Positions 53,351 to 64,000 of a stretch of DNA of 64,000 bases are shown here, piece after piece. Position 1 is the stretch's first letter. Every line of letters starts with the position of its first letter. Position numbers and translations under genes: made by a program. The DNA is taken from positions 992,001-1,056,000 of the forward strand of contig OY752146.1 in NCBI GenBank assembly GCA_963573315.1, read 5' to 3'. The notes beneath the pieces are model-generated. The model ran no database searches and was not told the origin of the DNA. It saw only the letters and a program-made list of their open reading frames with translations. The DNA comes from Entomortierella parvispora (Eukaryota; Mortierellomycota; Mortierellomycetes; Mortierellales; Mortierellaceae).

Positions 53351-55380
53351 ATGGAAGACATTGAACAACGCATCACTGCCCAAGCCGACGTCGTGCGCTC
53401 GCTCAAGGCCGACAAGGCCCCCAAGGACCAGATCACCGCCGAGGTCGCCACTCTGAATGCCCTCAAGGCCGAGCGTGATGCCCTTGCGCCCAAGGATGCC
53501 ACCGTCCCTGAGGTCAATGTCAAGGCCAAGGAGCCCAAGAAGAAGGCCGAGGAAGACAAGAAGGGCAAGGGAGTCTTCACCCTCAAGAACGCCAAGGTAC
53601 GATCCCCCGTCTGTTGTCCTTGTTCACTCTCCTCCCTTCTTTTCCCTCACTTCCTCCTCCATGGACCCTATGCTATGACTCACTCATTCTTTTCTCCTTG
53701 TCAACAAAACAGGGCACCAAGGATTACTCGCCCCAGGAGATGGCTGTCAGGGAAAAGATCTTCTCGACCATCATCTCAGTCTTCAAGAAGCACGGAGGTA
53801 TCACTATCGACACCCCAGTCTTTGAGCTCAAGGAGATTCTCTCTGGAAAGTATGGCGAGGACAGCAAGTTGATCTATGATCTCGAGGATCAAGGAGGCGA
53901 AAAGTGCTCCCTTCGTTATGATCTTACCGTTCCCTTTGCCCGCTTCTTGGCCATGAACGGAAAGGAGTACCAGAACATCAAGCGCTACCACATTGCAAAG
54001 GTCTACCGTCGTGACCAGCCTGCCATGACCAAGGGTCGCATGAGAGAGTTCTTCCAATGCGTAAGTAAAAAAAAAAGTTGACTTGCTCAGGGCCAAGGAG
54101 CTGAAAAAAGTTCGTTGCCCAATCTGCTCTTCTCCATCTAACAACCCTTCCACGTCATTTTTTCCTTCTACTCTGGTATGAACTATTTCTAGGATTTCGA
54201 TATTGCTGGAACATATGATGCCATGATTCCCGATGCAGAGATCTTGCGTGTTCTCTCAGAGTGCTTGTCGGCTTTGGATTTGGGCGATTTCACGATCAAG
54301 ATCAACCACCGCAAGATTCTGGACGGTATCTTTGCGGTGTGCGGTGTGCCCGAGGACAAGATCCGTACTATTTCTTCAGCTGTGGACAAGCTGGACAAGT
54401 TGCCCTGGCTCGAGGTTCGCAAGGAGATGACAGAGGAGAAGGGTTTGGACCCCGCTGTGGCCGATTCGATTGGAGAGTATGTTCAGCTCAAGGGAGGCGA
54501 AGAGTTGTTGGAGGTTCTCTACAAGGATGAAAAGTTGAGCACGAACGCTCGTGCCAAGGAAGGTCTGGATGATATGACGCTCTTGTTCAAGTACTTGAAC
54601 GTCTTGAACGTGACAAAGCACACTTCCTTTGATTTGTCGTTGGCCCGTGGTTTGGATTACTACACTGGATTGATCTATGAGGCTGTCCTCGAGGGATCTG
54701 CTCCCCCAAGTAAGTGCTTGCCCTCTTTTCTTTTAATCGATTTTTTCCCCCATTTTTTGCTGTGGGCATTGCAAGAACCTAACCACGAACCATCATTTTT
54801 TTTTCTCAATCCTCGTATAGCCTTGGCTAACGGTGAAAAGGCTAGAGCTACTGTCAAGAAGGGCACGGACGAGTTGGATGAGAGCACTGTCGGTGTCGGC
54901 TCTGTGGCCGCCGGTGGACGTTATGACAACTTGGTTGGCATGTTCTCTGGCACAAACAAGAAGGGACTCCCCAACTTGGTGATCCCTTGCGTCGGTGTCT
55001 CGATCGGTGTCGAGCGTGTGTTCTCGATTTTGATGCAGAAGCAAAAGAGGGATGAGATCAAGAGTAACGAGGTCCAGGTCTACGTGGTCGGTCTTGGTGG
55101 CGTGTCTGTGGAGGAGAGGATGAAGATTTGCACAGAGTTGTGGGATGCCGGCATCAAGGCCGAATTTGCCTACAAGTTGAAGCCCCGTACCCAGAACCAG
55201 TGGGATGTCTGTGATAGAGACATGATTCCCTTGGCGGTCATTGTCGGAGGAGAGGAGATTGAGAAGGGCGTTATCAAGATCAAGGATATGAGAACCAAGG
55301 ACGAATCCCAGAAGGGAGGTATCGAGCATTCCCGCGCTGATATGATCTCGGAGATCCAGAAGCGATTGGAGCAGCTCTAA
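53351..55380 (+). CDS. HTS1: Histidyl-tRNA synthetase with N-terminal WHEP domain, 556 aa
   Basis: Exons 53351-53596, 53713-54060, 54193-54709 and 54821-55380; phases 0, 0, 1. The N-terminal ~60 residues form a WHEP-like helical hairpin ([38 protein letters not shown]) and a Lys-rich linker. The class II catalytic core follows: motif 1 around [20 protein letters not shown], motif 2 [18 protein letters not shown] with REFFQCDFDIAG, the HisA signature [25 protein letters not shown], and motif 3 with [16 protein letters not shown]. The C-terminal anticodon-binding domain contains [18 protein letters not shown] and [20 protein letters not shown]. Normal length for fungal/animal HARS. A single gene usually supplies cytosolic and mitochondrial forms. 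Confidence 0.97.
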
Positions 55381-55613
55381 GATTCCTCCGCTTTCCTCCA
55401 AATTTTTCGCCCACTTTTTTTTTGTTTCCTCTTTGCATCTTCTCCTCTACACCGCCTTTCCCACTACCATCATCATCATCATCATGTTAGGATGTTTGTC
55501 TACATGTAATATTATTCACAAAGTACCCACGAGGAGACATTTGACTGTATTTTTTTTTATTAAACATGTAAGATACAGTGCATGTTTTTCTATGACCGTC
55601 TTTTACATGCAGA

Positions 55614-58115
55614 TCATGGCGATCCCTGGTCGTCCATCCGTGCAGACTTGAGTATAACGTCCCTCGAGAGATGCCTTTGTTCCACAACATCTACATCCTT
55701 GCTCAAATCATACGCCAAATCATCCTCCAAGTTTTTTTCCACAATCGCATTGTCAAAACTAGGCGGACTCGACTCTGACTGCAAGTTCTGGTTCTGGTTC
55801 TTCCAGCCCAATTCTGCATCGCCGAAACTTTCTGAAAACTCGAGACTATAACGAGAGGAAGCTGAGCGAGGAAACCCAAAGCGATGACGGTCCTCGTCCT
55901 CTTTGTATTTCACCAGATCCCGCTTTTTCTGGGCCAGATCCCCGATCCAGAGGATGACCACGGGCACAGCAAGGAGGAGGATGCCGCCCATGATGAAGGT
56001 CATGATCTCGAATCCAAAGTTCTCATAGACAATTCCACAGACCACGGGACCCACTAAGACGCCGATCGAAAAGGCCATGTTGAAGATGGCGTAGGCGCGC
56101 GCAAAGCCGTCGCCTTGACCTGTGATCCGGACCACGGCCGAGAGCTCTCCCAGGACGGGGGTCAGGATCGCGGTTCCCGTGATGCCAATCAGAGCGAACA
56201 GGAAAATAATCATGACCAGCGAGTCGGCGACAAGCCCAAGAATGACCGCGCAGGCTCCACAGACGATAAGGGAGATCAAGCATACGATCTTGGCGCCGAA
56301 CCTGTCCGACAGAGCACCTATCAGGTGGTTCAAAAAAGAAATGGGTCGAAAAAGCAAACGAAAAAAATATGTATAAGTAATACACGCCAAATTACAGACA
56401 CATACACACAAACACGAACAAACAAGAAAAGGAAGGCATCCTTGTTGGTTTTTTACCTGAAAGAGGAGCCGTGAGGGTGGGCAAGGAAAAGGCCATAAAG
56501 ACCAATCCAATTTTCTCCGAGGTCATGTCAAAAGTGGAAGCCAGATGCAACGGTACTGTGGGTTCAGCGCCCGAGAACACAAATGCGTTACAGGCCGTGA
56601 CCACCACACAAGCCAACAGACGTTTGTTTTGCAACAATCGCCAAAAGCTCGTAGAGTTTTCTTCACGTTCCTTTTTGCGCAGGGCCACGACTTCTGCCTG
56701 TTCCTCATTGGCTTCTTCCTGTTTGCCTTGTTCCTTTAGAACCTTGACAATCTCTTCCCGTTCCTCAATGATCAAGGCCCGGCATCCGAAATCAATCATC
56801 GTGATCACACAAACAAACAGGAACGGAGCCTGGTACCCGCCTCGCTCGTACAGGATTCCGCCTAGAGGAGGGCCCATCATCAATCCAAGGGTGTAGCCTA
56901 CCAGGGCCTTGCCCATCTGAACGCCCAAAGTGTGGGCTGGAAAGACATCGGTGATCAAGGCCAAACCGAGCGTCCAAACCGAGCCACCAGCAACGCCTTG
57001 CAACAATCTTGCGGCCAAGAAGACGTAGAAATTGGAGGCGACCATGAACAGGATTGTGGAAATTAGCATCCCGACGAGACCGATCAACATGGGCACGCGT
57101 CGCGATAGAAAACTGTCCCCGAGGATGCCAAAGAGAGGGGAGGAGAGCAAGATGCCAATGGCGTACATGGCCAACAACAGTCCAGTGTCCGTAGCGCCAC
57201 CATTGAGCTTGTCCGAGACGATGAAGGGGATGATGGGTACAATGATTCCATACTATGACGCAAAAGATGGAAGATATCGAAAGAGTATTAGTCGTTTGAA
57301 CTGGGAGAATAGAAGGACAAGGCGTAAAATATATAAAAAAAACTCTTTACCGTAGCCATGTCGACAAAGAGGGCCAAAAACACTGTAAACAAGATAAAGT
57401 TGGGCGATCGTCGTAGTCGACCAAAGCAACCTCGCGACTTGACTGTAATGCTTCCTTTACTAGCCGACTTTTTCAACACGCCACCACCAGCCCCTCTTCC
57501 GCCTCCTCCTGCACTCAATCCCGCCTGACCTGAACGAGGAATAGATGTTTCGATTACATCCTGCGGTTGACCGGTTGCAGCAGAGGATCCCGCGGGATGT
57601 ACTTTTTGTTTTGACCACAGACCCCGGTTCTTGCGTTGAGAGGACGATTGAGGGTGGTATTCATGATGTCGGTCATATTGATGACGGCGATCAAAATGTT
57701 TATGGTGGCTGCTGGGGTCTTGCTCTCCTAGATTCCCACTGGATCCTTGTTGCTGATCTAGATCATCATTCTCATCGTCTTCATCGTCTTCCTCTTCATC
57801 ACTACTTGTCGCACTCGCTCTTCTTCCTCGGGCACGGGCTTGTTGAATTGAAGAAGAAGAATAACTGGAGTGGAATGAATGTCTGGGACTGGGCTCAATC
57901 TCTACAGGGGGTAAGAGTATACTGCCCGTGGGGCTTGCTGTGGTCGAGAGAGGGGCTGATGATGATGACGATGTTGCCGCTGCTGACGATGGCGGAGGAG
58001 GAGGAGGGGGACTTCTTTGGATTGGGGCGACAGACGCTGGCGTAGGTGCGGGTTGCGCTTGTGCCTGGGACGCTCCTCCACCTCGGCCGGTTTGTCTTCC
58101 AGTTCGCCGAGTCAT
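55614..58115 (-). CDS. MFS transporter, DHA1/SLC18 (vesicular amine transporter)-like, 754 aa
   Basis: Three exons: 58115-57351, 57252-56457 and 56317-55614 (phases 0 and 1). The first ~230 residues are disordered (Pro/Ser/His-rich with an acidic EEEDDEDDENDD run and Lys/Arg-rich end), an unusually long cytosolic N-terminus. Twelve TM segments follow from SPNFILFTVFLALFVDMAT. MFS motifs are visible: GDSFLSRRVPMLIGLVGM (motif A after TM2), ARLLQGVAGGSVWTLGLALI, ALVGYTLGLMMGPPLGGILY (antiporter motif C-like) and, in the second half, GALSDRFGAKIVCLISL and AYAIFNMAFSIGVLVGPVVCG. Closest by eye to SLC18/DHA1 drug:H+ antiporters. The tail of about 110 residues is acidic and hydrophilic. Substrate unknown. 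Confidence 0.9.
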
Positions 58116-58763
58116 TACTGTTTTTTTGATTTATGAGTTTTTTGTCTCTTTTTTTTTTTTTTTTTGGGTGGGTGTAAATGGTCCTGCGGCGATCAAGGAC
58201 AAAAAAGAGAGTGAAATGGAAAGCAAGAGTAATCCGGGGAAGGAAGAAAGTTGAGTGTATGGGGGTAACTGAAATGAAAAAAAAACTAGAGAGAGTGTGT
58301 GAGAGAGGGAAGGAAACAGGGGCGGGGGATGAGGTTTGTTTCTGCTATGTGCGTCCCAATCCGACATTTTGTCTACCATTTATTTTCATTCCGATCGATC
58401 CTGCACGAGACAAACATAATTCAATACCGAAATGTGCTCGAGCGGGAATGTATTTTTTTTGCGCAAGTGCGTCCTTGCCAACATTTCGCCCAGATGGAGA
58501 TATCAGACTCGTCATTATTGCACACGACCCTCATCCTAAAGGTGCCGATCCAGCCCTGCTTTTGCTTTCATCATCGTGCATCACACCGGTCGACCGTCAA
58601 GTTTTTTTCTTTTTTTTTTTTTTTTTTTTTTTGAGGATCATCGTCACACAAAGGTAAAAAGGTAACATTCAACAATGTGTATTGTCCGTCCCTTTCTCGC
58701 TGTACCTTTTTTTTTTTCAATTGCTTTTTTATTATTTTTTTTCAATCCAAGCAAAAAGATCGA
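58116..58763. other. Intergenic with T-tracts
   Basis: Poly-T runs at about 58148-58165 and 58603-58632. Upstream of the MFS gene and 3' of SNF5. No gene seen. Confidence 0.5.
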
Positions 58764-60953
58764 TTATTCTCCTTCCTTGATACTAAACACCGGTGTGGTC
58801 TCTCGCATCATTGGGGAATGCATGTGGTTCTGATGATTATTCGCCATCAGCTTTTCCTTGGATCCATGAAGCGACTCTCTTGAAAAGCCTCCAGAGACTC
58901 CTCCCCCGCTCAAACCCGACGACCCAGGCAATCCCAAATGGTGGGCTGAAAGATCCGAGCCCGTGCCCCGCAGTTTCCGTGTTAACCGGTAATGTGATGG
59001 TGTTCCTGGGCCTGCCATGGTTGGAGTTGTGGAAACATTAGTCCCCACTGGTGAATGATCCTGCGCCATCGTTGCTGTCCTCCTCGTTGTAGGCCCTGCC
59101 CGGTTGTGAGCTGCCATATCGCTCAGAGGATCCAACATTGCATCTGTGGGCTCGGGCATATGTCCATGGTGTAATAGCGTCCGCTTTGTCTTGGACGGTT
59201 CTCTATCGGGCAAAATGACGCCTCTGCGACCCCGAGTCTGTCTCCTCTTTCGTCTATTTTCCAATAAAAATCGCAATCATATATTCTTGGGTTAGCACTT
59301 CAAGGTAAAAATCATCAGTAGAGGTTCAATATCCTACATATAGCCAATGCTGTTTACCTCTTGTCTCGTTCGCGGTCCCTCTCCAGTTTATCGATTTCAG
59401 GTTCAGTGAGTTTCTCAAGGATCGGTGTAAATTGCTCCACCGATTCTTCTTCTCGGAGGATGGTGGAAATCTTGGGGAGGAAGCTAGTGCGGAGATCCTC
59501 GTCGTGGACAGAGCTGCCATCGTAATTGTAGCCGATCAAGTTGAGGCATTTCGTGTGAATCTGTACTTGCTCTCGGATCGAGTGAGCAATCGCAGTCCTA
59601 AAAAAAAGATTGGCGGCCAGAAAGGGCAGACCCTCGATGAGTGACATTTCCTTTGCTTTTTTCTCTTGGTTTCTGATCAACATGTGCTTTCACCCCTGAG
59701 AAGGTATTTGCTCCATTGTTTCTTGTCTTCTTACCGAAATTCACCACCGAGTCCAAGCTCATTAGCGAGCACTTCCGAAAAGTGTTCAGGGTCATTATGA
59801 GGACATGAAATATCCCATTCGAATTGGTCCACAAGGGACGTATTAGCGACGGTAATATCGATCTACAAGGGGAAACAACGAGTCAGTCTCTCTTTTCATC
59901 GAGGACTTTTTTGGCGTTCAAAGGCAATGACAAAATCGGGGGATGATGGGGTTTTCCCTTACCTTGATTAAAATTCTTAGTTCCTGCGTTGGTTTCTCTT
60001 CCACGACAGCCGATCCGGTCTCTCCATCGGCCAGAGCTGGGCTCGGGTTGGCAATCACTGGCAAATGGTAATCCTGTATCTGATCCCGGATCGATTTCGA
60101 GATGAGGGGTGCAAACTGCTGAGGTGAAAACTGCATGTCCTCGCACATCACTTCTGCAAAATGTTCAGGCGTAATCAAGGATTCTATCATGGGATAAAAG
60201 GAATGGTGACGACATGATGAGCATATTCGTCCGCAAAATACTCAAGGTCGAGAATTCAAAAACACAAGTGCAAGATCCATTTTTTTTTTTACCATGTAGG
60301 TTCCAAGTAAAGGTATCTCGAAGAATCAGTCCGTCCACTTCAATCTCGAGACGAATCGGTACAAGGACATCCTCCTTTTCTGCCTGCTCCTCTAATGACG
60401 CCTTTCGACTGTAGAGTTCCAGGATATCCAAGTAAGCATGAAAAGAGAGTTAGTTCTCTGATATTTCGGCATGAATACTCCACCTTTAGAGAGAGAGAGA
60501 GAGAGAAAAAAAAAAAAAAAGAAAAAAAAGAGGTCATCCTTACAATGAAAATTCCTTGGACTTGCGAGATCGCTTCCGTTGCGAGGGGTAAATGATGTGG
60601 GGGAGATGATTCCCTGGAGGATGAAATGCATGGGTTGATTGCAGTCCTGATCCGTTGCCGAATGAGGGGTTGTAGCCTGGACCATAGGATGCCACCCTTG
60701 TCTGGGCTGCAAACTGAAGCTCGCGCTGTTTCTCCATCAGCAGCGCACTTTGTCGTTGCCGCTGTTGCTCAAAAGCAGTGACAAAGACAGAGTCCCGATG
60801 CATATGTTTCTCCAAGGCCGTCCGTTGTGCGTCGGTCAGGGGCGGTGTGGGTCCAATCTGGACAGAGGCGGTGGCTGTGGATGATGACGGCGGCAGGGCC
60901 ATCGAGCCCATGTTTGGAATGGGACCTCCAACGCCTTCAGACATGATTGACAT
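58764..60953 (-). CDS. SNF5: SNF5/SMARCB1-family chromatin remodelling subunit, 534 aa
   Basis: Six exons: 60953-60544, 60408-60293, 60183-59963, 59862-59735, 59597-59358 and 59253-58764, with phases 2, 1, 0, 2, 2. The N-terminus is Pro/Gln-rich. The two tandem SNF5 repeats (Rpt1 and Rpt2) are evident: [20 protein letters not shown] with [15 protein letters not shown] and [16 protein letters not shown]; then [20 protein letters not shown] with [20 protein letters not shown] and [21 protein letters not shown] charged helix (ERDRERDKR) and a Lys/Arg-rich segment follow, then a Gly/Ser/His-rich tail. SNF5 is a core subunit of SWI/SNF or RSC (SFH1) complexes; which of the two cannot be decided from sequence alone. 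Start could be 60953 or the second ATG at 60944. Confidence 0.93.
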
Positions 60954-61656
60954 TTAATAATCAGAGAGTGTTTGAGTCGGGCGAGGTCGAGAGAGAGAAA
61001 GAGAGAGAGAAAAAAAAAAAAAAGAAAAGAGAGGGAGGAGGTGGGCCGAGAGAACGCCGAGTCAAGGACAGGATGGATGGTCAAGGACAGGATGGATGGA
61101 TGGATGGATGGGATGGCCCCTTTGCCGGCTGCCATAAATCACCGCAGAGCGACTGAGAGAGATCATCTCCGTGGCGCAGCACATGCGATCGGGATATCTT
61201 CTGGTCACGTGGATTTTTTTCTCTTTCTTATCTCTCTCCACCTGCAAAGAAAGATGAACGCGAAAGGACCACAACAACAATGGGTTCAACGAATGAACAA
61301 CAATGGGTTCAACGAATGAGCAACAGGGATGCAATTGGACTCTTGTTTCAAGCCCACCTTCTTCCATGACTGACTGCCATATATCACATACAGTACTGTG
61401 CCATGCAGCCTCAAGAGAACAATCAAGTGTGTTTGAAATGCGCGGCGTCTTTTTTTTATTTCATTTCTTTGCTGTACAAGGTGGAAGCACAATAGCCACA
61501 AAAAAGAAAAAAAAAAAAATAGCAGGACGCTTCTACAATGGGAAGTGTCGACCCAGTCTTTTTTTTCTTTCAGACTGTGTTTTTGAAGATTAATGATACA
61601 ACGGGAGTGGGAGAGAATGGGGAATTGGGATTACAAAGAGGTTTTTCAAAACTTCT
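60954..61656. other. Intergenic, SNF5 upstream / H3 downstream, with simple repeats
   Basis: Holds GA-rich repeats (about 60990-61030), a GATG/GGAT tandem tract (about 61071-61115) and a doubled 19-bp unit near 61280-61320 (AACAATGGGTTCAACGAATG). No gene or RNA recognised. Confidence 0.5.
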
Positions 61657-62924
<1,268 letters not shown>

Positions 62925-63409
62925 GCGCTCGGAATCCAAAAATATCAAGTCTTCAAGGCGTGGTCCCTTTCTCCTGTTCCCATCGGTTATACAGGTCGGG
63001 GCCACTTCCTTGGTCAGAGCCGGGGCCTCATTGTCTCGTTTGCCTCTTGCAGTCTCTTCAAGTTCATCCTTTTTGGGTCCGCAAGTCCCCCCCAAATCTT
63101 CAATGGCCTTTCTACGGACTCTGTCTTTGTATTCCTGCTCTTTTTTGTATAGCACCGTAAAAAAGATCCCTTTTTCTCATTTCTAATCGCCCTCGTTCAG
63201 CCTCTTTGCTCGGGTCGGCCCTTGTAAAATAAATCAGATTCAAACAATATCTACTGCTCTTTGCGACCTTGTGCTTTTTGCTTTCTCTGTTTCAATTTCG
63301 TTGCTGGTTAAAGAGAGAGGATGGTGGTAATGATGTCTTGCAAATTGAAATTGTCTTCTTTTTTACTCTTTTTATTGAAGTAAAAATATTAAACAAAGTG
63401 AGAGCGGGA
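62925..63409. other. Intergenic between H4 and the last gene
   Basis: 3' flanks of two convergent genes. No animal-type histone 3' stem-loop recognised after H4; nothing else seen. Confidence 0.5.
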
Positions 63410-64000
63410 TTAGAGAGATCTTTTGTTAGCTCGGTCTCGAGAGCGAATGTCCTGCACTCGAATCGTCCTCGGCGGGACGTATGCCAGCACGGGAGGGAGA
63501 TGGGCTTGATCACCACTAGGAACAGGGGTCGAGCTCAAGGGCCTCCTCCTCCTCTCGCTTGAAGAGTTGCTCAGTCTTCTTTCATCCCGCTCAAGACCCG
63601 AGCCACTGTGATGGTCATCCCCTGCAACAGATGTCAGGTCCTGTACTACGGATACCTTGCCCGGTGACCGATCTTGCAGCACTGTCACCTCTTGAGCGGT
63701 CTCCTTCGTCGTGCCTGATAATTCCGTGATGTCTATAACCCGTTCCGCCTCTTCTTTGCTCCCAGACTCTTGGATAGGATTCCCTAAAGGATCGGCTTCC
63801 TCTGACTGATCAGATACAAGAACAGAGTTCATTTCTGAATCCGTGTCTTGACTTGTTGACAGCTGCAATATCTGCTCCGTCGTTAAAGCAGTGTCATCCA
63901 CAGTGTAATTTTCGTTCCCTGTCAACTCATCTGAAGACTGGAGACGGTTCAAGTCGATACCACTGACAGAGGCCGCCAATGCATGTTCAGAGAGATCATC
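63410..64000 (-). CDS. C-terminal part of an unidentified disordered protein (5' end outside window)
   Basis: The frame is open from the right edge of the window to a stop at 63410-63412. About 196 residues are visible, all low in hydrophobics: acidic and Ser/Thr-rich (LTTEQILQLSTSQDTDSEMN), then an Arg-rich stretch (ERDERRLSNSSSERRRRPLS) and an end reading YVPPRTIRVQDIRSRDRANK. No domain recognised. No in-frame ATG is needed at the edge, so the gene continues beyond 64000. Confidence 0.6.
   Translation of the reverse strand, partial: DDLSEHALAASVSGIDLNRLQSSDELTGNENYTVDDTALTTEQILQLSTSQDTDSEMNSVLVSDQSEEADPLGNPIQESGSKEEAERVIDITELSGTTKETAQEVTVLQDRSPGKVSVVQDLTSVAGDDHHSGSGLERDERRLSNSSSERRRRPLSSTPVPSGDQAHLPPVLAYVPPRTIRVQDIRSRDRANKRSL

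Overview
This is a 64 kb piece of a gene-dense, intron-rich fungal nuclear genome. The genes have short introns (mostly about 60-110 nt) with GTANGT-type donors, CTAAC-type branch points and YAG acceptors. Histone H3 and H4 are intronless and divergent. The dominant accessory families are F-box/LRR proteins and a NACHT-WD40 STAND protein. From memory of family members, the NACHT-WD40 protein and the F-box/LRR proteins look most like Mortierellaceae (Mortierellomycota, early-diverging non-flagellated soil fungi). That placement is an inference and no search was run.

Left part (1-24.4 kb) is an accessory-rich stretch. It starts with a truncated LRR gene. Three paralogous single-pass membrane proteins follow (genes A 1763-4616, B 10854-12561, C 16056-17860), each with a conserved N-terminal PFC motif, many N-glycosylation sequons, two phase-0 introns at the same places and a cytoplasmic tail. 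Between B and C, on the opposite strand, is a secreted protein built from eight 33-residue two-cysteine repeats. The region also carries a CFAP20/BUG22 homologue, an F-box/Cys-rich protein, a decayed hotdog thioesterase, a second decayed gene with an in-frame stop, an FAD monooxygenase, an AHA1 co-chaperone with an unexpected tail anchor, and a relic of a PIF1/Helitron-type helicase.

Middle (24.4-47.4 kb): a NACHT protein with 14 WD40 blades (fungal NLR-like); an F-box/LRR protein with an acidic repeat insertion and an apparent frameshift; a GNAT acetyltransferase; a Tls1/C9orf78 spliceosomal factor divergent from an R3HCC1L-like protein; a WW-domain FNBP4-like protein divergent from a NiCoT nickel/cobalt permease; another F-box/LRR gene; and a small secreted protein.

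Right part (47.5-64 kb) is mainly conserved housekeeping: PEN-2 (gamma-secretase subunit) divergent from gamma-butyrobetaine dioxygenase; an ELF1/ELOF1-type zinc-ribbon protein with seven 45-residue C-terminal repeats; histidyl-tRNA synthetase; a DHA1/SLC18-like MFS transporter; the SNF5/SMARCB1 chromatin-remodelling subunit; the H3/H4 pair with a duplicated promoter element; and the 3' end of one further gene.

Exon boundaries were assigned by reading splice signals, reading-frame phase and family conservation by eye. They are not supported by transcript data.
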